The notes below the pieces were generated by a model. It did no database searches. It was given only the letters and a program-made list of their open reading frames with translations, and was not told the DNA's origin. Positions 42,968 through 52,877 of a DNA stretch of 64,000 bases are shown in pieces. Where the stretch lies: positions 248,001-312,000 of the forward strand of contig NZ_CADEAD010000001.1 of NCBI RefSeq assembly GCF_902825145.1, in the 5' to 3' direction. Position numbers and translations under genes: made by a program. Origin of the DNA: Bartonella phoceensis. Lineage in GTDB: Bacteria > Pseudomonadota > Alphaproteobacteria > Rhizobiales > Rhizobiaceae. The stretch's first letter is position 1. Each line of letters opens with the position of its first letter.

Positions 42968-43903
42968 ATGTCTGTTTCAGGAAAACTATCGGATGTAGGT
43001 GGTAAATCAATTCCGTCAAGACCCGGTATTGGTGATTATATCACGCTATTAAAACCGCGTGTTATGTCACTTGTTGTTTTTACAGCTCTGGTTGGACTTT
43101 TGGTGTCACCTGTTCGTATGAATCCTTTTTATGCATTTTTAGCAATCTTGTGCATTGCGATAGGTGGTGGTAGTGCAGGGGCACTTAATATGTGGTATGA
43201 TGCTGACATTGATGCAGTAATGGAACGTACCAAAAATCGCCCCATACCTACTGGCAAAATCAGCCCTAGGAAGGCATTTATTTTTGGCATGGCTCTTTCT
43301 ATATTTTCTGTATTAATTATGGGGAGCTTCATTAATTGGTTTTCAGCAATTTTTCTCGCATTTACGATCTTTTTTTATGTCGTTATCTATACAATTTGGT
43401 TAAAGCGTAGAACGCCACAAAACATTGTTATTGGCGGTGCATCTGGAGCTTTCCCACCAATGATTGGTTGGGCTGCGGCAACGGGGTCAGTGAGTATTGA
43501 GAGTTTTTTATTATTTTTAATCATTTTTATGTGGACTCCACCACATTTTTGGTCTCTTTCTCTTTTTTCATCTCTTGATTATGATGCGGCGGGCATTCCT
43601 ATGATGCCTAATGTACGAGGTGAAAATTCAGCAAAAAAACAGATCTTATTTTATACTGTTCTTATGGCAATATGTGCAGCAGGACCGTGTATTACCGGTT
43701 TGGGAGGTATTTTTTATGGTATTTTTTCAACAGTTCTGGGCGTTATTTTTATTTATTTTTCTTATCGTTTGTGGAAAGCCGATACCCAAGAAGCAACTAT
43801 TTTAATGGCGAAAAAAACATTTTTCTTTTCATTATTTTATTTAGCTGCTCTCTTTGGAGTTCTTTTGATTGAATCCCTTGTATGGTATTTTATTAGTTCT
43901 TAG
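42968..43903 (+). CDS. ctaB: Protoheme IX farnesyltransferase (heme O synthase)
   Basis: A 311-residue UbiA-superfamily membrane enzyme that attaches farnesyl to heme b to make heme O. Signature segments are DYITLLKPRVMSLVVFTALVGL, ALNMWYDADIDAVMERTKNRPIPTGKISP (first Asp-rich motif, about residues 70-100), and YTIWLKRRTPQNIVIGGASGAFPPMIGWAA. MWTPPHFWSLSLFSSLDYDAAGIPMMP is also present. ATG 42968 lies after a GGGTGG; the preceding TTG at 42959 is in frame. It stands alone without cytochrome c oxidase genes, so its heme O presumably serves an oxidase encoded elsewhere. Confidence 0.95.
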   Translation: MSVSGKLSDVGGKSIPSRPGIGDYITLLKPRVMSLVVFTALVGLLVSPVRMNPFYAFLAILCIAIGGGSAGALNMWYDADIDAVMERTKNRPIPTGKISPRKAFIFGMALSIFSVLIMGSFINWFSAIFLAFTIFFYVVIYTIWLKRRTPQNIVIGGASGAFPPMIGWAAATGSVSIESFLLFLIIFMWTPPHFWSLSLFSSLDYDAAGIPMMPNVRGENSAKKQILFYTVLMAICAAGPCITGLGGIFYGIFSTVLGVIFIYFSYRLWKADTQEATILMAKKTFFFSLFYLAALFGVLLIESLVWYFISS

Positions 43904-44089
43904 TACAGCGAATGAAAGTGTAAATTTAAAGGAATTCTTCTGCAAGAAAATGCTCTAAGAATATGCTATATGATATACTATTATAGAAGAGGATGATAAT
44001 GCCAATTTTTCTCTTTATACTGTGTTCTGTAATATATAAAAAGAGTTTTTTGAGTATAGGGTCAAAGTGAAAGATATGAAGGATGATTT

Positions 44090-45145
44090 ATGACGGTACT
44101 TCCTCCTTTAACAATGCGTCTTTGCGGTCCTCGTGGATTTTGTGCAGGGGTTGATCGTGCTATTCAGATTGTCCTCCTTGCATTGAAAAAATATGGTGCT
44201 CCAGTGTATGTTCGTCATGAAATTGTGCACAACCGCTACGTTGTTGAAGGATTGCAGCAACGCGGAGCCATTTTTGTTGAAGAACTTGATGAGATTCCAG
44301 AAAAATATCGTAGTCAACCTGTTGTCTTTTCTGCCCATGGTGTGCCTAAATCTGTACCAGAAGAGGCGCGTCGCTATAATTTATTTTATCTCGATGCAAC
44401 ATGTCCATTGGTTTCTAAAGTTCATAAGCAAGCAATACGGCATCAACGTCATGGTCGTCATGTTATACTGATTGGCCATTCTGGCCATCCTGAGGTGATA
44501 GGAACAATGGGACAACTTGAAAAAGGGGCTGTAACATTAATTGAAACAATCGAAGATGCTTTAAATTATCAACCAAATGAGCCGGATAAATTAGGATTTG
44601 TGACACAAACAACACTTTCTGTGGAAGATACAGCAGAGGTTCTCAATGTGCTACAGCGACGTTTTCCTACATTGGAAGCTCCGGCTGCTGAATCAATTTG
44701 CTATGCTACTACGAATCGACAAAATGCTGTTAAAGCAGCAGCATTGGGGAGTGATCTATTTTTAATTGTTGGAGCACCAAATTCTTCTAATTCACGACGT
44801 TTGGTAGAAGTCGCTGAAAGGTTTGGTGCACAGCGTGCTGTTTTAGTTCAGCGTGCTGATGAAATTGATTTTGATCATTTAAGCGCTCTCTCTGTTGTAA
44901 GTCTTTCAGCAGGGGCTTCTGCTCCCGAGATTATTGTTGATGAAATTATTGCAGCTTTTCGTGAGCGTTATAATGTTACGATAGAATTGGCTGAAACAGT
45001 GGTGGAAGCAGAAAAATTTTTGGTTAGTCGTGAATTACGTGATGTCACTTTGACGCTTCAAGATATGGCTTTTGTTAATGGTCGAACTGAAGTGCTGAAA
45101 AATGAAAGTCAGAATACATATATGCCTATAACGAAAGAAAAGTAA
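44090..45145 (+). CDS. ispH: 4-hydroxy-3-methylbut-2-enyl diphosphate reductase
   Basis: A 351-residue iron-sulfur enzyme, last step of the methylerythritol phosphate pathway. The three cluster cysteines are in PRGFCAGVDRAIQIV, LDATCPLVSKVH and ESICYATTNRQNAV. HGVPKSVPEEA, GHSGHPEVIGTMGQ and GAPNSSNSRRLVEVAE are further family blocks. The C-terminal 30 residues extend slightly beyond the common core. The stop overlaps the thrB start by one base (TAATG at 45143-45147). Confidence 0.97.
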   Translation: MTVLPPLTMRLCGPRGFCAGVDRAIQIVLLALKKYGAPVYVRHEIVHNRYVVEGLQQRGAIFVEELDEIPEKYRSQPVVFSAHGVPKSVPEEARRYNLFYLDATCPLVSKVHKQAIRHQRHGRHVILIGHSGHPEVIGTMGQLEKGAVTLIETIEDALNYQPNEPDKLGFVTQTTLSVEDTAEVLNVLQRRFPTLEAPAAESICYATTNRQNAVKAAALGSDLFLIVGAPNSSNSRRLVEVAERFGAQRAVLVQRADEIDFDHLSALSVVSLSAGASAPEIIVDEIIAAFRERYNVTIELAETVVEAEKFLVSRELRDVTLTLQDMAFVNGRTEVLKNESQNTYMPITKEK

Positions 45146-46104
45146 TGGCAGTTTATACAGATATTCATGCAAATGATTTGAAGATATTTTTGACACGTTA
45201 TTCAATAGGTTCGCTTTTATCCTATCAAGGGATAGAGGAGGGAATCGAGAACTCTAATTTCATGTTGTATACGACAGAAGGGAGATTTATTTTAACGCTT
45301 TATGAAAAACGTATCGCAAAGGATGATTTGCCCTTTTTTTGTAACCTTATGCAGCATTTAAGGCAGCATGGAATTCCTTGTCCTCAACCAGTAGTGCAAA
45401 ATGATGGGGCAACCATTGGTGAATTAGCCGGACGTCCTGCTGCTATTATTACTTTTCTAGAAGGAATGTGGATTCGTCAACCCAATGCATGTCATTGTAG
45501 CGAGGTGGGAACTAGTTTAGCGCAATTGCATTTAGCGGGACAGAGTTTTTCACTCAGTCGTAAAAATACTCTTTCTGTTATGGACTGGAGGTTATTGTGG
45601 GAACAGTGCCAAACGAGTAACGATACATTGTTAAGAGAGTTTGGGCAAAAAATTGATATGGAATTAGTTTTTTTACAAGAAAATTGGCCGTCAAATTTAC
45701 CAACAGGCATTATTCACGCTGATTTATTTAATGATAATGTGTTTTTTTTGAATCATCGTCTTTCTGGGATTATAGATTTCTATTTTGCTTGTAACGATTT
45801 TTTGGCTTATGATTTGGCTATCTGCTTGAATGCTTGGTGTTTTGAACCGGATCATTCCTATAATCTTACCAAAGCACGTAGGTTATTGGAAAATTATCAA
45901 AAAATAAGGCCATTACTCTCTTTAGAGTTGAATGCAATGACGCTGTTGGTGCGTGGTGCGTCTTTACGTTTTTTACTCACACGCCTTTATGATTGGTTTA
46001 ATACACCGTTAGAAAGCTTTGTCGTTAAGAAAAACCCACGAGAATATTGGCACAAGCTTTGTTTTTTCAGTAATGTATGTTCACTGAGTGAATTAGGTTT
46101 TTGA
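45145..46104 (+). CDS. thrB: Homoserine kinase (ThrB, APH-fold type)
   Basis: A 319-residue kinase of the aminoglycoside-phosphotransferase fold, the homoserine kinase type found in alphaproteobacteria. It has [30 protein letters not shown] at the N-terminus, the catalytic loop [14 protein letters not shown] (about residue 188 on) and [29 protein letters not shown]. It phosphorylates homoserine for ThrC, which is encoded at 52.9-54.3 kb. It is coupled to ispH by a one-base overlap and followed directly by rnhA. Confidence 0.95.
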   Translation: MAVYTDIHANDLKIFLTRYSIGSLLSYQGIEEGIENSNFMLYTTEGRFILTLYEKRIAKDDLPFFCNLMQHLRQHGIPCPQPVVQNDGATIGELAGRPAAIITFLEGMWIRQPNACHCSEVGTSLAQLHLAGQSFSLSRKNTLSVMDWRLLWEQCQTSNDTLLREFGQKIDMELVFLQENWPSNLPTGIIHADLFNDNVFFLNHRLSGIIDFYFACNDFLAYDLAICLNAWCFEPDHSYNLTKARRLLENYQKIRPLLSLELNAMTLLVRGASLRFLLTRLYDWFNTPLESFVVKKNPREYWHKLCFFSNVCSLSELGF

Positions 46105-46109
46105 ATTGT

Positions 46110-46577
46110 ATGTTGAATCAACAAAAAGTCGTTGAAATTTATACCGATGGCGCTTGCTCGGGTAATCCTGGAGTTGGAGGGTGGGGCGCGATTTTGCGCT
46201 GGAATGGCCATGAACGTGAAATTTATGGTGGAGAAGCGCACACAACCAACAATCGGATGGAACTGATGGCAGCGATTTATGCATTGAAGGCACTTAAAGA
46301 ACCTTGTTCGGTCGATCTTTATACGGATTCAGTTTATGTACGCAACGGTATTTCTAAGTGGCTTAAAGATTGGAAGAGAAATAATTGGTGTACTGCGTCA
46401 AAAAGTCCCGTAAAAAATATAGAGTTATGGCAAGCTCTTGAAGATGCCTGTTCTCGTCATACTGTCAGATGGCATTGGGTGAAAGGACATGCAGGACATT
46501 TTGATAACGAGCGTGCAGATGTACTTGCTCGGAAAGCAATTACCGAATATCGTGAAAACAAATATTTTTCAAAATAG
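46110..46577 (+). CDS. rnhA: Ribonuclease HI
   Basis: A 155-residue enzyme degrading RNA of RNA-DNA hybrids. Catalytic acidic residues lie in [20 protein letters not shown] (Asp), [13 protein letters not shown] (Glu) and [13 protein letters not shown] (Asp). [23 protein letters not shown] carries the His/Asp end of the active site. ATG 46110 is six bases beyond the thrB stop; a TTG at 46101 would overlap thrB. ispH-thrB-rnhA is a conserved rhizobial order. rnhB is also in this window, so both RNase H types are kept. Confidence 0.96.
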   Translation: MLNQQKVVEIYTDGACSGNPGVGGWGAILRWNGHEREIYGGEAHTTNNRMELMAAIYALKALKEPCSVDLYTDSVYVRNGISKWLKDWKRNNWCTASKSPVKNIELWQALEDACSRHTVRWHWVKGHAGHFDNERADVLARKAITEYRENKYFSK

Positions 46578-46603
46578 TCTTTTTTACAGAATTTTTTCTT
46601 TCA

Positions 46604-47482
46604 TTACGGAGCAGCAAGAGGGATCGATGGTGTACGGGGGATAAATGTTCCGCTTAAGGCCTGATTCTTGAAGGAAACTGTATAAAAGACTGTTTTAGTT
46701 TTGTCTTTTTCTGAGAAATAAATAGGAGCGCTAAAGAGTGTGTACTCTGCATTTTCACTTATTTTTTTTGCTGGTCCGATTTGCATTTCTCCTCCATCTA
46801 AAAAAAGAGAGGAAGGTGTAATGTTATTATTATTTTGGATTTTTATGAAAAGGGTATTTGTTTTTTTTTCAGCGCTTATTTTAAATTCATGATGCGTTGT
46901 AAGGGGTAAGGCATCTTGAGCCTTCTTTAACAGAGATAAAGGGAGGTGTTTGTTTTTTTGAATGGGTGTAGAAAAATCAAAGTGAACAGTGAGAGGAAGA
47001 CAGATTTTATGACATAATCCAAGAGTTAAAGTACCGCTTAAGTTTTTATTTGAGCCAGAAATACTGAAAGGTAATACTACTTTGTTTTTGTAGCCTAATG
47101 ACCAGCCATTTTCTGTTTCATAAAGCTGTGGGACGGGGTAAAAGATTTCATAAGAGACCTGTTGGTTAAAGTTAAAAAATGGTGCCATACCTGAATTACC
47201 TGGATTACGCCAGTAAGTTTTCCATTCTGGTTCCAGAATAATTTCAATAATACCCTCTCTTGTTCCAGAAAGAGAGGGTTCGGTAATAGCTAACCTGATA
47301 CGACCACCATCTGATTCGTACCAGGATGTTGCAAAAAGATATATATTTTGTTCTGTTTGAGCACGGACAGGCATGTTAAATAACTCTAAAATTACAAACG
47401 TTAAGCTTAAAGTAACTAAAAAGCTTCTATAAAGACAAATTAAGCTATTATGTGAACTTATAAATATTTGAAATTTTGTCAT
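46604..47482 (-). CDS. DsbD N-terminal-domain-like exported protein
   Basis: A 292-residue protein with an N-terminal hydrophobic signal or anchor (FLVTLSLTFVILELFNMPVRAQ, about residues 21-42). The rest resembles the DsbC-like/DsbD N-terminal domain (PF11412 type): SDGGRIRLAITEPSL, GIIEIILEPEWKTYWRNPGNSGMAPFFNF, LSGTLTLGLCHKICLPLTVHFDF with the C-x3-C pair. There is no membrane DsbD core or thioredoxin domain attached. It may pass electrons in periplasmic thiol chemistry or bind a redox partner; that is inference. It converges on rnhA with 26 bp between. Confidence 0.75.
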   Translation of the reverse strand: MTKFQIFISSHNSLICLYRSFLVTLSLTFVILELFNMPVRAQTEQNIYLFATSWYESDGGRIRLAITEPSLSGTREGIIEIILEPEWKTYWRNPGNSGMAPFFNFNQQVSYEIFYPVPQLYETENGWSLGYKNKVVLPFSISGSNKNLSGTLTLGLCHKICLPLTVHFDFSTPIQKNKHLPLSLLKKAQDALPLTTHHEFKISAEKKTNTLFIKIQNNNNITPSSLFLDGGEMQIGPAKKISENAEYTLFSAPIYFSEKDKTKTVFYTVSFKNQALSGTFIPRTPSIPLAAP

Positions 47483-47535
47483 TGGAGCTGTATTTCCCTA
47501 TTATACTAACTGAAGTAAAATTTGTCGTGTAAATT

Positions 47536-48138
47536 ATGGAGAATAACAGATTGATGAAGCAATGTAATGGCTTTTTGGGTGGACAGTTGCTCATAGCAAT
47601 GCCAGGAATGAATGACAAACGCTTTATTCGTTCTGTTATTTATATTTGCGCACATTCTGATGCTGGTGCTATGGGGATTATTCTCAACCAATTGCACCAT
47701 ATTGATTTTCCAGAGCTTTTACTTCATCTTGGGGTCATAAATAGTGGTCAAAAAAAATATCTTTCTGAACCAATAAAAAACTTTCCAGTACGTTATGGCG
47801 GTCCTGTTGATCCTTCACGGGGTTTTGTACTCCATACCGATGATTATGCCTGTGAAGAAACTGTTTCTATTGCCGATAAGATCTGTTTCACTGCAACAAT
47901 TGATATATTAAAAGCAATCAGTTGTGAAAAAGGTCCTCAACATGCACTCTTAGCATTAGGTTATGCTGGTTGGAAAGCCGGACAGCTCGAGGCAGAAATC
48001 TCTACAAATGGTTGGTTAATCAGTCCCACATCTCCTAGTTTCCTTTTTGAAAGCGATTTAAATCGTAAATATGATGAAAGCTTGATCCGTATGGGGATCA
48101 ACCCTGCCTATCTCGCTTCTGAAATGGGGCACGCTTAG
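47536..48138 (+). CDS. YqgE/AlgH family protein
   Basis: A 200-residue member of the YqgE/AlgH (DUF179) family. [37 protein letters not shown] opens the domain, followed by [20 protein letters not shown] and [27 protein letters not shown]. The biochemical role is not firmly established; AlgH was linked to alginate regulation in Pseudomonas. It is divergent from the DsbD-like gene by 53 bp. A second ATG at 47554 ([10 protein letters not shown]) is an alternative start. Confidence 0.9.
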   Translation: MENNRLMKQCNGFLGGQLLIAMPGMNDKRFIRSVIYICAHSDAGAMGIILNQLHHIDFPELLLHLGVINSGQKKYLSEPIKNFPVRYGGPVDPSRGFVLHTDDYACEETVSIADKICFTATIDILKAISCEKGPQHALLALGYAGWKAGQLEAEISTNGWLISPTSPSFLFESDLNRKYDESLIRMGINPAYLASEMGHA

Positions 48139-48177
48139 AATTTCGCTATTTCTGAATTTTTGGTTTGACACAGTGTT

Positions 48178-51069
48178 CTATCCAGTATGTTTAATTGTAT
48201 AAGGAAAATGATTTTGAACGAGAGTGATTAACTCTTCGATGGCGATTGGTTTTGTCACAAGTGTGCTTTGAACATATTTACAACCTTCTTGGCGTAGGAA
48301 GAGTGCTTCTTTTTCATTTTCAACGCCTTCTGCGATGATTTGTAAATTAAGATCAGTTGCCATATTAATAATAGACTTGAGAACAAGCTTTTTCTTAAGA
48401 GAATCTATAGAGATAAGCGAACGATCTAGCTTCACCATATCAAATGGATAACGGACAAGGTAAGTAAGTGACGAATAACCTGTTCCAAAATTATCGAGCG
48501 CAAGATTCATTCCAAGCGCTTTAATTTGTTCAAGAAAGTGTGCTGATTGTTCAGGGTTTTTTCTTAAGACAAACTCGGATATTTCTATCATCAAGCCCCC
48601 TTTGTTAAGTGAGTGGCGAAGTAGAACAGAACGCAATCGGCTGATAAAGCGGGGATGAACCATTTCTGAACTTGGTAAATTGATTGAAATAAAGAAAGAT
48701 TGTTGAGAAAATTTTTCTTGTACATTTGTAAGATCAATAATGGCATTATCGATGATAAATTGTGCCAAATCCATAACGATTTGTTCGTTTTCTACGATTT
48801 TAATAAAATCAGAGACATTGAGATTTCCATAATTTGGATGATGCCATTCTACAATTGTTTCAAAGCCAATAATGTGTCCATCTGATAAATTAAGAATAGG
48901 ATGATAGAGAATTTTTATTTCATTACGTTTTATAGCATAATGAATATCTTTCGCCATTGTATTATGTTCAATGCCCAATGTGCGAAAATTGGGACGAAAA
49001 GGTTCAATATGATTACCACCCATTTGTTTTGCATGGATCATCGCTAGTTCGCTATCATTTAAAATATCTTTAGCACTCGATCTATTTTCACTCCATGTAA
49101 CCAACCCAATTGATGTTGAAAGCGTTATTTGTTTTTCTGTAAGTGAAATAGGCGCTGAGATTGTTTTATGCAAGTGATCTGCAAATGCTGCAATTTTCTG
49201 CGGTTCAGTTTCACTGAGTAAAATGATTGCAAAGCGGTCTGCAGAAAGACGTGATAAAGTATCTTGAAAATTAATAAGACGGTTCAAACGGCGTGCAATG
49301 ATGAGCAATACAGTGTCACCAACAGCTATGCCTAATTTGCGATTAATTTGACGAAAATTGTCAAAGTCAATCATAAAGACAGTTGGTCTAATTTTGATAT
49401 TTGCTTTAGCTAAAGAGATATAGTTTTGTAGCCTGTCGAAAAAAATTTGTTGATTAGGAAGACCTGTTAAGCTGTCATGAATTGCATCATGCAAGAGACG
49501 TTCTTCGGCTTTTTTATGGTTGGTAATATTGACAATACTTCCAATGACACGTGTAATTTTTCCGTCTTTTTGCATAGCGGGGCGTGCACGAAGAGAAAAC
49601 CAGTGATAATAGCCACCGCCGGAAGAGAGTCGAAAAATTTGGTCAATACGTCCTTTTTTATTTTTAAGAATAATATCCAATACAGCTTGAAAACGCTCAC
49701 GATCATCATAGTGTAAGGCTGAAATCCAGTTACGCATAGAACCATTGAGTTTATGGGTTTCAGTACCCAAAAGGGTTGCCATATTCGGGTGCACAACAAT
49801 GCGATCACGTTCGACGTTCCAGTCCCAAATGATATTTCCAGCCCCTTTTGCGGCAAGTACTTGTTGTTCAAGATCGGAAAATATTCCTTCGTGGAAAGCA
49901 TCATTGGAAAAAGTTTGTTGCATAACAGTAAAGCTGATAAGAAGAACAATGAGTACTAATCCTCCTGCTAATGCTGGTTGGATAATATCATTATTTAGAT
50001 ATCCTGCTATGCAAGTATAAGCTCCAAGACACCAGAAGCTAATAAGCAACCATGTTGGAATAAGCATGATTGCACGGTCATAGCTTCGGATCGAAAAATA
50101 ACTGATTAAAATGATACCAAGCATCGCAGTGAGACCAAATGACAGACGGGCGATGCCAGCTGCTCTGGTTGGATCATAAATAGCAAATGCTCCAAGACCA
50201 CAAAAAGCAATGGTCCATACAATTGCACCATAACTGAAGTGATAGTGCCAACGGTTAAGACATAAATAGGTAAAAAGAAAAATAAAAAGTGTAGCAGCAA
50301 GTGCTACTTCTGTCCCAGCACGCCAGATTGGTTGCGTTGTTAATGTCACTGCAAAGAATTTATTTAAAAAGTTAAAGTCGATACCAATATAAAAGAGCAC
50401 TGCCCAAGCAACAGCAGCTGTTGCAGGAAAGAGTCCTGTTCCACGAACAACAAAGAGCACAGTTAGCAAGAGTGCTAAGAGACCTGATATACCAAGAAGA
50501 ATACCATGATAAAGTGTATAAGAATTAATTGCATCTTTATAGGCTTCAGGCCGCCATAAATAGATTTGTGGTAGATTTGCAGAGTTAAGTTCAGCAACAA
50601 ACGTAACAACAGCACCAGGGTTCAGTGTAATACGAAAGATATCAGAGTTTGCACTAGGCTGACGATCGAGAGAAAAACCTTCACTTGGAGTGATGGATTG
50701 AATCCGCGCCGACCCGAGGTCTGGCCAAAGAAAGCCTGAATGAGCCATACGATAGTGAGGGGCAACGATAAGACGATCGATTTGTTCATCTGTTGGATTT
50801 GCAAGAGAAAATACAGCCCAATTTCCAGAAAATTTTTCACTTTTCGCCTGCACTTCAATACGCCACACAATCCCATCTGGTCCCGGTGCTGTACTTGTTT
50901 GAAAGATAGAACTGTTTGTATGGTAAATTTCTATTGCTTTTGAAAGATCAAGAGCTGCATCTTGAGAAGAAATTTTAACGGGTTCAATTGCCTGTACTGG
51001 CGTAAGGTGGATAAAAAAAATGATGACTACAATGAAAATGATGTCAATAATTTTACACAAACTCTTCAC
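48178..51069 (-). CDS. Membrane PAS-GGDEF-EAL protein with degenerate catalytic motifs
   Basis: A 963-residue protein with a signal or anchor (residues 8-27), a periplasmic sensing part (about 30-180), seven or eight membrane helices (about 190-390) and a PAS domain (about 410-515, IIWDWNVERDRIVVHPNMATLLG). GGDEF (about 525-690) and EAL (about 700-950) domains follow. The GGDEF loop reads SADRF (near 609), so diguanylate cyclase activity is unlikely. In the EAL domain, the EALLR-type motif reads ETIVE (near 735) and DDFGTG reads DNFGTG (near 857). Other parts remain, such as SINLPSSEM, IEISEFVL, VKLDRSLI, IIAEGVEN and YVQSTLVTKP. Both activities look weakened or lost, suggesting a c-di-GMP or protein-binding effector. 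Confidence 0.9.
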   Translation of the reverse strand: MKSLCKIIDIIFIVVIIFFIHLTPVQAIEPVKISSQDAALDLSKAIEIYHTNSSIFQTSTAPGPDGIVWRIEVQAKSEKFSGNWAVFSLANPTDEQIDRLIVAPHYRMAHSGFLWPDLGSARIQSITPSEGFSLDRQPSANSDIFRITLNPGAVVTFVAELNSANLPQIYLWRPEAYKDAINSYTLYHGILLGISGLLALLLTVLFVVRGTGLFPATAAVAWAVLFYIGIDFNFLNKFFAVTLTTQPIWRAGTEVALAATLFIFLFTYLCLNRWHYHFSYGAIVWTIAFCGLGAFAIYDPTRAAGIARLSFGLTAMLGIILISYFSIRSYDRAIMLIPTWLLISFWCLGAYTCIAGYLNNDIIQPALAGGLVLIVLLISFTVMQQTFSNDAFHEGIFSDLEQQVLAAKGAGNIIWDWNVERDRIVVHPNMATLLGTETHKLNGSMRNWISALHYDDRERFQAVLDIILKNKKGRIDQIFRLSSGGGYYHWFSLRARPAMQKDGKITRVIGSIVNITNHKKAEERLLHDAIHDSLTGLPNQQIFFDRLQNYISLAKANIKIRPTVFMIDFDNFRQINRKLGIAVGDTVLLIIARRLNRLINFQDTLSRLSADRFAIILLSETEPQKIAAFADHLHKTISAPISLTEKQITLSTSIGLVTWSENRSSAKDILNDSELAMIHAKQMGGNHIEPFRPNFRTLGIEHNTMAKDIHYAIKRNEIKILYHPILNLSDGHIIGFETIVEWHHPNYGNLNVSDFIKIVENEQIVMDLAQFIIDNAIIDLTNVQEKFSQQSFFISINLPSSEMVHPRFISRLRSVLLRHSLNKGGLMIEISEFVLRKNPEQSAHFLEQIKALGMNLALDNFGTGYSSLTYLVRYPFDMVKLDRSLISIDSLKKKLVLKSIINMATDLNLQIIAEGVENEKEALFLRQEGCKYVQSTLVTKPIAIEELITLVQNHFPYTIKHTG

Positions 51070-51519
51070 AATGTCCCACTCTCAGTATTTTAGATATTTA
51101 ATTTTTAACTTAGATTCTTGAGAAAAACGTCCACCTTTTATACTTTGTTCTACATGACAAACAGTCATTATTTTCTTTTGAAAAGTTGTAGAATTTGATA
51201 CAAAATAAACCAACTTCCATTTGCTTCAGTGAAGCTTGAAGACGACAAAGTTTCATATTTTATAAGGCAAAATTAAACCATGGGTTTTCAAATTTCAATA
51301 GATACACCTTTACTTACCAAATACTTTATCACATGACGCAGGAATTGGGTAGCTTTGTCCAGCTGCTTGATAGACATTTCCCAAACTTATTTAGTGAAAA
51401 GTACTTTTGAGGTAAATTTTATCATAAAAACCTGTGCATGTTTACTATGCTGTTGCTTTTAAAAGTAATTTTTATATATCCAATATGCATAAAACATTTT
51501 GGAAGAATTTTATTTGATC
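51070..51519. other. 450-bp gene-free spacer
   Basis: Between the GGDEF-EAL gene and the M16 peptidase gene, both on the minus strand. It holds the promoter region of the former, not resolved. AT-rich, no ORF or repeat noted. Confidence 0.4.
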
Positions 51520-52794
51520 TTACTTTATTTTGTAAGAAAGAAGAGATGTCAAATCCTCAAAATTTATAAGGGGGCCAACGGGTCCGACAGCAGCTAACGT
51601 TGGAGTAGAATTGATAAAAAGGCGATGCGCTAAATCAGTTAATCTGGCAGTAGTAATGAGATCTAAGCGTTCAATTGTTTCAGATATTGAAATTGGTCGA
51701 CCGTAAAGAAGCATTTGGCGTGCAATGAGATGTGCATGACTAGCTGGATTTTCTTGCGACATTGTAAGGTTAGCCCGGTATTGCGCTTGTGCACGTTGAA
51801 GCTCATTGGCATGAATATTTTTGCTTGCTTTAGAAAGCTCATCAAGAATCATAGGAAGCAGTTTTTTTAGTCCTTTTTGTGTAGTGGCGGCATGAACGCC
51901 AAAGAGACCGGTATCTGAAAATCCCCAATGAAAAGCATAAATAGAATAGCATAATCCACGTTTTTCTCTTACTTCTTGGAAGAGGCGCGATGACATGCCT
52001 CCACCAAGAATAATGGAAAGAATTTGGGCAGTGTAAAAATCACGTGCGTGATAAGCGCGCCCTTCAAAACCAAGCACAATTTGTGTATCCATTAAATCAC
52101 GATATTCACGAAAATCACCACCGACATAATTCGCAAGGTTGGTAAGGGGTGCTGTTGAATGAGAACGAAAGGTGCTGAGACGGCTTTCAACTTCTTGCAG
52201 AAATTTTTCGTGCTGTACAGCTCCTACTGCAACTACGATCATACGATCTGCACTGTATTGTTTATTCATAAAATTATGCAGGTCAGCGGATGTAAAGGAT
52301 TGTAGTGTTTTTGGGGTTCCTAAAATAGAGCGACCAATCGATTGGTGACGAAATGCTGTTTCAGTAAAGTGATCAAATACAATATCATCAGGAACATCGT
52401 GAGCGGCACCAATTTCTTGAAGAATAACTTTTTTTTCTCGTTCTAATTCGTCTTCGTCAAATTTTGAATACATCAAAATATCGGCAAGAATGTCAATCGC
52501 AAGAGGGACATCATTTTTAAGTACGCGCACAAAATAGGCAGTTGTCTCAATACTAGTTGTAGCGTTGATTTCCCCACCAACATCCTCAATATTGGTTGCA
52601 ATTTGAAAGGCTGTACGGTTTTCTGTTCCTTTGAAAGCCATATGTTCAAGAAGATGAGCGATACCATGTTGTGTGAAGGTTTCATTGCGTGAGCCAACTT
52701 TAACCCATATTCCGAGTGCTACACTGTCAATTTGTTGCATTGTATGTGTGGCGATAGTCAAACCATTACTAAGGCGACTGATATCTACACCCAT
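51520..52794 (-). CDS. M16 family zinc peptidase (mitochondrial-processing-peptidase-like)
   Basis: A 424-residue inverzincin. The inverted zinc motif GIAHLLEHMAFKGTENRT (HxxEH, about residues 44-48) and the distal glutamate region NATTSIETTAYFVRVL are present. ILGGGMSSRLFQEVREKRGLCYSIYAF is the C-terminal half signature. It is related to the beta subunit of mitochondrial processing peptidase and lies in the same thrC-M16 order known from other Rhizobiales. The substrate is unknown. It lies 83 bases downstream of thrC on the same strand, likely cotranscribed. Confidence 0.93.
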   Translation of the reverse strand: MGVDISRLSNGLTIATHTMQQIDSVALGIWVKVGSRNETFTQHGIAHLLEHMAFKGTENRTAFQIATNIEDVGGEINATTSIETTAYFVRVLKNDVPLAIDILADILMYSKFDEDELEREKKVILQEIGAAHDVPDDIVFDHFTETAFRHQSIGRSILGTPKTLQSFTSADLHNFMNKQYSADRMIVVAVGAVQHEKFLQEVESRLSTFRSHSTAPLTNLANYVGGDFREYRDLMDTQIVLGFEGRAYHARDFYTAQILSIILGGGMSSRLFQEVREKRGLCYSIYAFHWGFSDTGLFGVHAATTQKGLKKLLPMILDELSKASKNIHANELQRAQAQYRANLTMSQENPASHAHLIARQMLLYGRPISISETIERLDLITTARLTDLAHRLFINSTPTLAAVGPVGPLINFEDLTSLLSYKIK

Positions 52795-52877
52795 TTATTT
52801 ACGACTCCATTAAATAGGCCAAATACCTCATTTAAAGGGTATTGGAGTATTGTTGATTTGAATTAATGCAGCTAAGT

